NCBI RefSeq assembly: GCF_027744825.2
Contig: NC_071334.1
Span: 5,014,437-5,078,436, forward strand
DNA: 64,000 bases
From: Synchiropus splendidus
Lineage: Eukaryota > Chordata > Actinopteri > Syngnathiformes > Callionymidae
Direction of reading: 5' to 3'
In this document: one piece after another, positions 56,901 through 64,000 of the stretch
How the letters are laid out: the number at the start of each line of letters is the position of its first letter
Numbering within the stretch: position 1 is the first letter of the stretch
Translations under genes and position numbers: made by a program
Notes under the pieces: model-generated
Told to the model about the DNA's origin: nothing
The model's input: the letters and a program-made list of their open reading frames with translations, nothing else
Databases searched by the model: none

Positions 56901-59900
56901 AGCAGGACCAACCACAGCTGTTGTCACCTCAACGCCATCTGTCGTCACCGGAACTACGAAAGTACCAGTGGTTACCCCACCAGTCGGACCAACCACCCCT
57001 TCAGTCACAGCAACTCCAGGTCCAACAACAGGCACCGCAGTCACTCAGCCACCGATTGTGACCACTGGACCTGTGTCCACTGCTACCACTCCTGTTGTCG
57101 TGTCCACAACAAAGGTACCGGTTGTCACAACAGCAGGACCAACCACAGCTGTTGTCACCTCAACGCCATCTGTCGTCACCGGAACTACTAAAGCGCCTGT
57201 GGTTACCCCACCAGTCGGACCAACCACCCCTTCAGTCACAGCAACTCCAGGTCCAACAACAGGCACCGCAGTCACTCAGCCACCGATTGTGACCACTGGA
57301 CCTGTGTCCACTGCTACCACTCCTGTTGTCGTGTCCACAACAAAGGTCCCGGTTGTCACAACAGCAGGACCAACCACAGCTGTTGTCACCTCAACGCCAT
57401 CTGTCGTCACCGGAACTACTAAAGTACCAGTGGTTACCCCACCAGTCGGTACAACCACCCCTTCAGTCACGGCAACTCCAGGTCCAACAACAGGCACCGC
57501 ACTCACGCAGCCACCAATTGTGACCACTGGACCTGTGTCCGCTGCTACCACACCTGTTGTCGTGTCCACAACAAAGGTCCCGGTTGTCACAACAGCAGGA
57601 CCAACCACAGCTGTTGTCACCTCAACGCCATCTGTCGTCACCGGAACTACTAAAGCGCCTGTAGTTACCCCACCAGTCGGACCAACCACCCCTTCAGTCA
57701 CAGCAACTCCAGGTCCAACAACAGGCACCGCAGTCACGCAGCCACCAATTGTGACCACTGGACCTGTGTCCGCTGCTACCACTCCTGTTGTCGTGTCCAC
57801 AACAAAGGTACCGGTTGTCACGACAGCAGGACCAACCACAGCTGTTGTCACCTCAACGCCATCTGTCGTCACCGGAACTACTAAAGCGCCTGTGGTTACC
57901 CCACCAGTCGGACCAACCACCCCTTCAGTCACAGCAACTCCCGGTCCAACAACAGGCACCGCAGTCACGCAGCCACCAATTGTGACCACTGGACCTGTGT
58001 CCGCTGCTACCACTCCTGTTGTCGTGTCCACAACAAAGGTACCGGTTGTCACAACAGCAGGACCAACCACAGCTGTTGTCACCTCAACGCCATCTGTCGT
58101 CACCGGAACTACTAAAGCGCCTGTGGTTACCCCACCAGTCGGACCAACCACCCCTTCAGTCACAGCAACTCGAGGTCCAACCACAGGCACCGCAGTCACG
58201 CAGCCACCAATTGTGACCACTGGACCTGTGTCCGCTGCTACCACTCCTGTTGTCGTGTCCACAACAAAGGTACCGGTTGTCACGACAGCAGGACCAACCA
58301 CAACTGTTGTCACCTCAACGCCATCTGTCGTCACCGGAACTACTAAAGCGCCTGTGGTTACCCCACCAGTCGGACCAACCACCCCTTCAGTCACAGCAAC
58401 TCCCGGTCCAACAACAGGCACCGCAGTCACGCAGCCACCAATTGTGACCACTGGACCTGTGTCCGCTGCTACCACTCCTGTTGTCGTGTCCACAACAAAG
58501 GTACCGGTTGTCACAACAGCAGGACCAACCACAGCTGTTGTCACCTCAACGCCATCTGTCGTCACCGGAACTACTAAAGCGCCTGTGGTTACCCCACCAG
58601 TCGGACCAACCACCCCTTCAGTCACAGCAACTCGAGGTCCAACCACAGGCACCGCAGTCACGCAGCCACCAATTGTGACCACTGGACCTGTGTCCGCTGC
58701 TACCACTCCTGTTGTCGTGTCCACAACAAAGGTACCGGTTGTCACAACAGCAGGACCAACCACAGCTGTTGTCACCTCAACGCCATCTGTCGTCACCGGA
58801 ACTACTAAAGTGCCAGTGGTTACCCCACCAGTCGGACCAACCACCCCTTCAGTCACAGCAACTCCAGGTCCAACAACAGGCACCGCAGTCACTCAGCCAC
58901 CGATTGTGACCACTGGACCTGTGTCCACTGCTACCACTCCTGTTGTCGTGTCCACAACAAAGGTCCCGGTAGTCACAACAGCAGGACCTACCACGGCTGT
59001 TGTCACCTCAACGCCATCTGTTGTCACCGGAACTACTAAAGTACCAGTGGTTACTACACCAGTCGGACCAACCACCCCTTCAGTCACAGCAACTCCAGGT
59101 CCAACCACAGGCACCGCAGTCACGCAGCCACCAATTGTGACCACTGGACCTGTGTCCGCTGCTACCACTCCTGTTGTCGTGTCCACAACAAAGGTACCGG
59201 TTGTCACAACAGCAGGACCAACCACAGCTGTTGTCACCTCAACGCCATCTGTCGTCACCGGAACTACGAAAGTACCAGTGGTTACCCCACCAGTCGGACC
59301 AACCACCCCTTCAGTCACAGCAACTCCAGGTCCAACAACAGGCACCGCAGTCACTCAGCCACCGATTGTGACCACTGGACCTGTGTCCACTGCTACCACT
59401 CCTGTTGTCGTGTCCACAACAAAGGTACCGGTTGTCACAACAGCAGGACCAACCACAGCTGTTGTCACCTCAACGCCATCTGTCGTCACCGGAACTACTA
59501 AAGCGCCTGTGGTGACCCCACCAGTCGGACCAACCACCCCTTCAGTCACAGCAACTCCAGGTCCAACCACAGGCACCGCATTCACGCAGCCACCAATTGT
59601 GACCACTGGACCTGTGTCCGCTGCTACCACTCCTGTTGTCGTGTCCACAACAAAGGTACCGGTTGTCACAACAGCAGGACCAACCACAGCTGTTGTCACC
59701 TCAACGCCATCTGTCGTCACCGGAACTACTAAAGCGCCTGTGGTGACCCCACCAGTCGGACCAACCACCCCTTCAGTCACAGCAACTCCAGGTCCAACAA
59801 CAGGCACCGCAGTCACTCAGCCACCAATTGTGACCACTGGACCTGTGTCCACTGCTACCACTCCTGTTGTCGTGTCCACAACAAAGGTCCCGGTTGTCAC

Positions 59901-62900
59901 AACAGCAGGACCAACCACAGCTGTTGTCACCTCAACGCCATCTGTCGTCACGGGAACTACTAAAGTGCCAGTGGTTACTCCACAAGTCGGTATAACCACC
60001 CCTTCAGTCACAGCAACTCCAGGTCCAACAACAGGCACCGCAGTCACTCAGCCACCAATTGTGACCACTGGACCTGTGTCCACTGCAACCACACCTGTTG
60101 TTGTGTCCACAACAAAGGTCCCGGTTGTCACAACAGCAGGACCAACCACAGCTGTTGTCACCTCAACGCCATCTGTCGTCACCGGAACTACTAAAGCGCC
60201 TGTGGTGACCCCACCAGTCGGACCAACCACCCCTTCAGTCACAGCAACTCCAGGTCCAACCACAGGCACCGCAGTCACGCAGCCACCAATTGTGACCACT
60301 GGACCTGTGTCCACTGCTACCACTCCTGTTGTCGTGTCCACAACAAAGGTACCGGTTGTCACAACAGCAGGACCAACCACAGCTGTTGTCACCTCAACGC
60401 CATCTGTCGTCACCGGAACTACTAAAGTACCAGTGGTTACCCCACCAGTCGGACCAACCACCCCTTCAGTCACAGCAACTCCAGGTCCAACCACAGGCAC
60501 CGCAGTCACGCAGCCACCAATTGTGACCACTGGACCTGTGTCCGCTGCTACCACTCCTGTTGTCGTGTCCACAACAAAGGTACCGGTTGTCACAACAGCA
60601 GGACCAACCACAGCTGTTGTCACCTCAACGCCATCTGTCGTCACCGGAACTACGAAAGTACCAGTGGTTACCCCACCAGTCGGACCAACCACCCCTTCAG
60701 TCACAGCAACTCCAGGTCCAACAACAGGCACCGCAGTCACTCAGCCACCGATTGTGACCACTGGACCTGTGTCCACTGCTACCACTCCTGTTGTCGTGTC
60801 CACAACAAAGGTACCGGTTGTCACAACAGCAGGACCAACCACAGCTGTTGTCACCTCAACGCCATCTGTCGTCACCGGAACTACTAAAGCGCCTGTGGTT
60901 ACCCCACCAGTCGGACCAACCACCCCTTCAGTCACAGCAACTCCAGGTCCAACAACAGGCACCGCAGTCACTCAGCCACCGATTGTGACCACTGGACCTG
61001 TGTCCACTGCTACCACTCCTGTTGTCGTGTCCACAACAAAGGTCCCGGTTGTCACAACAGCAGGACCAACCACAGCTGTTGTCACCTCAACGCCATCTGT
61101 CGTCACCGGAACTACTAAAGTACCAGTGGTTACCCCACCAGTCGGTACAACCACCCCTTCAGTCACGGCAACTCCAGGTCCAACAACAGGCACCGCACTC
61201 ACGCAGCCACCAATTGTGACCACTGGACCTGTGTCCGCTGCTACCACACCTGTTGTCGTGTCCACAACAAAGGTCCCGGTTGTCACAACAGCAGGACCAA
61301 CCACAGCTGTTGTCACCTCAACGCCATCTGTCGTCACCGGAACTACTAAAGCGCCTGTAGTTACCCCACCAGTCGGACCAACCACCCCTTCAGTCACAGC
61401 AACTCCAGGTCCAACAACAGGCACCGCAGTCACGCAGCCACCAATTGTGACCACTGGACCTGTGTCCGCTGCTACCACTCCTGTTGTCGTGTCCACAACA
61501 AAGGTACCGGTTGTCACGACAGCAGGACCAACCACAGCTGTTGTCACCTCAACGCCATCTGTCGTCACCGGAACTACTAAAGCGCCTGTGGTTACCCCAC
61601 CAGTCGGACCAACCACCCCTTCAGTCACAGCAACTCCCGGTCCAACAACAGGCACCGCAGTCACGCAGCCACCAATTGTGACCACTGGACCTGTGTCCGC
61701 TGCTACCACTCCTGTTGTCGTGTCCACAACAAAGGTACCGGTTGTCACAACAGCAGGACCAACCACAGCTGTTGTCACCTCAACGCCATCTGTCGTCACC
61801 GGAACTACTAAAGCGCCTGTGGTTACCCCACCAGTCGGACCAACCACCCCTTCAGTCACAGCAACTCGAGGTCCAACCACAGGCACCGCAGTCACGCAGC
61901 CACCAATTGTGACCACTGGACCTGTGTCCGCTGCTACCACTCCTGTTGTCGTGTCCACAACAAAGGTACCGGTTGTCACGACAGCAGGACCAACCACAAC
62001 TGTTGTCACCTCAACGCCATCTGTCGTCACCGGAACTACTAAAGCGCCTGTGGTTACCCCACCAGTCGGACCAACCACCCCTTCAGTCACAGCAACTCCC
62101 GGTCCAACAACAGGCACCGCAGTCACGCAGCCACCAATTGTGACCACTGGACCTGTGTCCGCTGCTACCACTCCTGTTGTCGTGTCCACAACAAAGGTAC
62201 CGGTTGTCACAACAGCAGGACCAACCACAGCTGTTGTCACCTCAACGCCATCTGTCGTCACCGGAACTACTAAAGCGCCTGTGGTTACCCCACCAGTCGG
62301 ACCAACCACCCCTTCAGTCACAGCAACTCGAGGTCCAACCACAGGCACCGCAGTCACGCAGCCACCAATTGTGACCACTGGACCTGTGTCCGCTGCTACC
62401 ACTCCTGTTGTCGTGTCCACAACAAAGGTACCGGTTGTCACGACAGCAGGACCAACCACAGCTGTTGTCACCTCAACGCCATCTGTCGTCACGGGAACTA
62501 CTAAAGTGCCAGTGGTTACTCCACAAGTCGGTACAACCACCCCTTCAGTCACAGCAACTCCAGGTCCAACAACAGGCACCGCAGTCACTCAACCACCAAT
62601 TGTGACCACTGGACCTGTGTCCACTGCAACCACACCTGTTGTCGTGTCCACAACAAAGGTCCCGGTTGTCACAACAGCAGGACCAACCACAGCTGTTGTC
62701 ACCTCAACGCCATCTGTCGTCACCGGAACTACTAAAGCGCCTGTAGTTACCCCACCAGTCGGACCAACCACCCCTTCAGTCACAGCAACTCCAGGTCCAA
62801 CAACAGGCACCGCAGTCACGCAGCCACCAATTGTGACCACTGGACCTGTGTCCGCTGCTACCACTCCTGTTGTCGTGTCCACAACAAAGGTACCGGTTGT

Positions 62901-64000
62901 CACGACAGCAGGACCAACCACAGCTGTTGTCACCTCAACGCCATCTGTCGTCACCGGAACTACTAAAGCGCCTGTGGTTACCCCACCAGTCGGACCAACC
63001 ACCCCTTCAGTCACAGCAACTCCAGGTCCAACTACAGGCACCGCAGTCACGCAACCTCCAATTGTGACCACTGGACCTGTGTCCGCTGCTACCACTCCTG
63101 TTGTCGTGTCCACAACAAAGGTACCGGTGGTCACAACAGCAGGACCAACCACAGCTGTTGTCACCTCAACGCCATCTGTCGTCACCGGAACTACTAAAGT
63201 ACCAGTGGTTACCCCACCAGTCGGACCAACCACCCCTTCAGTCACAGCAACTCCAGGTCCAACAACAGGCACCGCAGTCACTCAGCCACCGATTGTGACC
63301 ACTGGACCTGTGTCCACTGCTACCACTCCTGTTGTCGTGTCCACAACAAAGGTCCCGGTAGTCACAACAGCAGGACCTACCACGGCTGTTGTCACCTCAA
63401 CGCCATCTGTTGTCACCGGAACTACTAAAGTACCAGTGGTTACCCCACCAGTCGGACCAACCACCCCTTCAGTCACAGCAACTCCAGGTCCAACAACAGG
63501 CACCGCAGTTACGCAGCCACCGATTGTGACCACTGGACCTGTGTCCGCTGCTACCACTCCTGTTGTCGTGTCCACAACAAGAGTCCCAGTAGTCACAACA
63601 GCAGGACCAACCACAGCTGTTGTCACCTCAACGCCATCTGTCGTCACGGGAACTACTAAAGTACCAGTGGTTACCCCACCAGTCGGACCAACCACCCCTT
63701 CAGTCACAGCAACTCCAGGTCCAACAACAGGCACCGCAGTCACGCAGCCACCGATTGTCACCACTGGACCTGTGTCCGCTGCTACCACTCCTGTTGTCGT
63801 GTCCACAACAAAGGTACCGGTTGTCACAACAGCAGGACCAACCACAGCTGTTGTCACCTCAACGCCATCTGTCGTCACCGGAACTACTAAAGCGCCTGTG
63901 GTGACCCCACCAGTCGGACCAACCACCCCTTCAGTCACAGCAACTCCAGGTCCAACCACAGGCACCGCAGTCACGCAGCCACCAATTGTGACCACTGGAC
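41937..64000 (+). CDS. Secreted gel-forming mucin (MUC2/MUC5AC-like), 3' incomplete
   Basis: Polymerising mucus glycoprotein. Exons: 41937-42012, 42187-42228, 42312-42570, 42913-43027, 43144-43228, 43294-43397, 44073-44274, 44341-44466, 44555-44672, 44813-44951, 45059-45166, 45703-45772, 45885-46022, 46153-46317, 46740-46834, 46911-47037, 47217-47472, 47561-47607, 47717-47826, 47906-48057, 48574-48712, 48817-48921, 49408-49575, 49719-49958, 50182-50338, 50419-50547, 50662-50809, 51033-51076, 51153-51338, 51413 to the window edge. All phases agree. Residues 1-23 are a signal peptide ([14 protein letters not shown]). D1 has VWD 45-195, C8 228-295 and TIL from 295; D2 VWD starts at about 390, C8 583-657, TIL 657-742. 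D' is 742-845 and D3 845-1207. The PTS domain starts near 1284. CGLC occurs in D1 and D3; D2 has SGLC. No CysD module is seen. The C-terminal half is outside the window. The exact ortholog (MUC2, MUC5AC/B or MUC6) is not decided. Confidence 0.93.
43570..43945. mobile_element. TA-flanked short transposon, degraded copy 2
   Basis: In mucin intron 6. It matches 7900-8352 over segments such as ATAAGCCACTACTTT, GGGACACATTTTGAGCGC and TTCCAGTTCAGAACATTGGC, continuing CAGTTTGTTT. The termini are eroded, so the inverted repeat is no longer complete. Confidence 0.75.
46023..46152 (+). other. GC-AG intron in the mucin D2 domain
   Basis: To join RRGTTS with GLCGNFN in frame, the exon must end at CAG (46020-46022) with the intron beginning GCACGT. 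No GT in this neighbourhood gives the right phase. The acceptor is a standard CAACAG. The call is by frame and homology only. Confidence 0.65.
54950..62441 (+). repeat. 3,696-bp (16-unit) higher-order tandem duplication within the PTS array
   Basis: Sequence 54950-58745 recurs at 58646-62441 at an offset of exactly 3,696 bp, 16 x 231. Distinctive private variants coincide at that offset: GTCCCGGTAGTCACAACAG with CCTACCACGG (55265/58961), TTACTACACCAG (55356/59052), GCATTCACG (55881/59577), CAAGTCGGTATAACC (56286/59982) and GCACTCACG (57499/61195). I saw no difference inside the aligned span. The edges are set by a C/A change near 54948/58644 and an A/G change at 58746/62442. Confidence 0.9.
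57755..58700 (+). repeat. 462-bp (2-unit) nested dimer inside the PTS array
   Basis: Units around 57788 and 58250 share GTCACGACAGCAGG and AACTCCCGG. The alternating units around 58019 and 58481 share GTCACAACAGCAGG and AACTCGAGG. So a two-unit block of 462 bp is itself duplicated. The pattern is repeated at 61451-62396 by the 3,696-bp duplication. Confidence 0.85.

Larger units (their letters stand above)
51487..64000 (+). repeat. Mucin PTS tandem array, 231-bp unit, about 54 copies, open at window end
   Basis: The GGC-ACC-GCA-GTC-ACG-CAG start of the unit recurs every 231 bp from 51487 (next 51718) to the window end, about 54.2 units without an intron. Each unit encodes 77 residues. My consensus count is 24 Thr, 5 Ser, 14 Pro, 17 Val and no Cys, so about 38% potential O-glycosylation sites and an unusual 22% valine. 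It begins [16 protein letters not shown] and ends [12 protein letters not shown]. Units differ by a few recurrent changes, such as KVP/KAP, PVST/PVSA, GPTTP/GTTTP and ATPG/ATRG. The minus strand has a parallel stop-free frame because 231 is a multiple of three; that is a shadow, as are the 65-residue plus-strand frames. Confidence 0.98.

Noticed and set aside
51743..63904. Many 65- to 232-residue plus-strand frames rich in Gln and Leu in the array
   Set aside because: They are out-of-frame readings of the mucin repeat. Their stops come and go with a single GTG/GTC variant in the unit.
51487..64000. CRISPR-like or bacterial repeat system
   Set aside because: The repeat is a contiguous in-frame coding tandem repeat without spacers, downstream of spliced VWD domains in a vertebrate genome.
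51487..64000. Non-coding satellite DNA
   Set aside because: The frame is kept over all visible units, there is no stop in the mucin frame, and the codons give a Thr/Pro/Ser composition expected of a mucin.

Overview
The window is vertebrate nuclear DNA, almost certainly from a ray-finned fish (acanthomorph-like teleost). Its genes have many short introns with GT-AG splice sites. The proteins match vertebrate AP-2 alpha, tryptophan hydroxylase and gel-forming mucin families. The spacers hold typical teleost debris: non-LTR retrotransposon reverse-transcriptase fragments, TA-flanked short DNA transposons and microsatellites. I saw no bacterial, viral or CRISPR-like system.

Region 1 (141-13571, minus strand) is a complete 22-coding-exon AP-2 adaptor alpha subunit gene, best called ap2a2. 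All phases close to a 930-residue protein. It has one U12-type AT-AC intron and one GC-AG intron. Its CpG-rich first exon and promoter lie between two inverted copies of a ~710-bp TA-flanked transposon. Region 2 (about 13.8-21.7 kb) is repeat-rich intergenic DNA. Region 3 (21817-29832, plus strand) is a complete 11-coding-exon tryptophan hydroxylase gene (tph1-like, 468 residues) with all three iron ligands. Region 4 (about 29.8-41.9 kb) is intergenic, with retrotransposon fragments and a few unassigned open frames. Region 5 (41937 to the window edge, plus strand) is a secreted gel-forming mucin. A TATA box, signal peptide and 29 exons encode VWD-C8-TIL assemblies D1, D2 and D'D3. One uninterrupted exon then runs off the window and consists of about 54 tandem 231-bp (77-residue) Thr/Pro/Val-rich repeats.

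The genes serve different functions: clathrin endocytosis, serotonin synthesis and mucus. They are linked by position rather than pathway. AP2A2 next to secreted mucins matches human 11p15.5. The most striking object is the mucin repeat exon (51413-64000). It shows higher-order structure, including a 3,696-bp (16-unit) block present twice with no difference seen, and a nested 462-bp dimer. Its antisense strand is also free of stops in one frame, so long minus-strand open frames there are shadows. All coordinates and splice sites were read by eye from the sequence; no database search was run.
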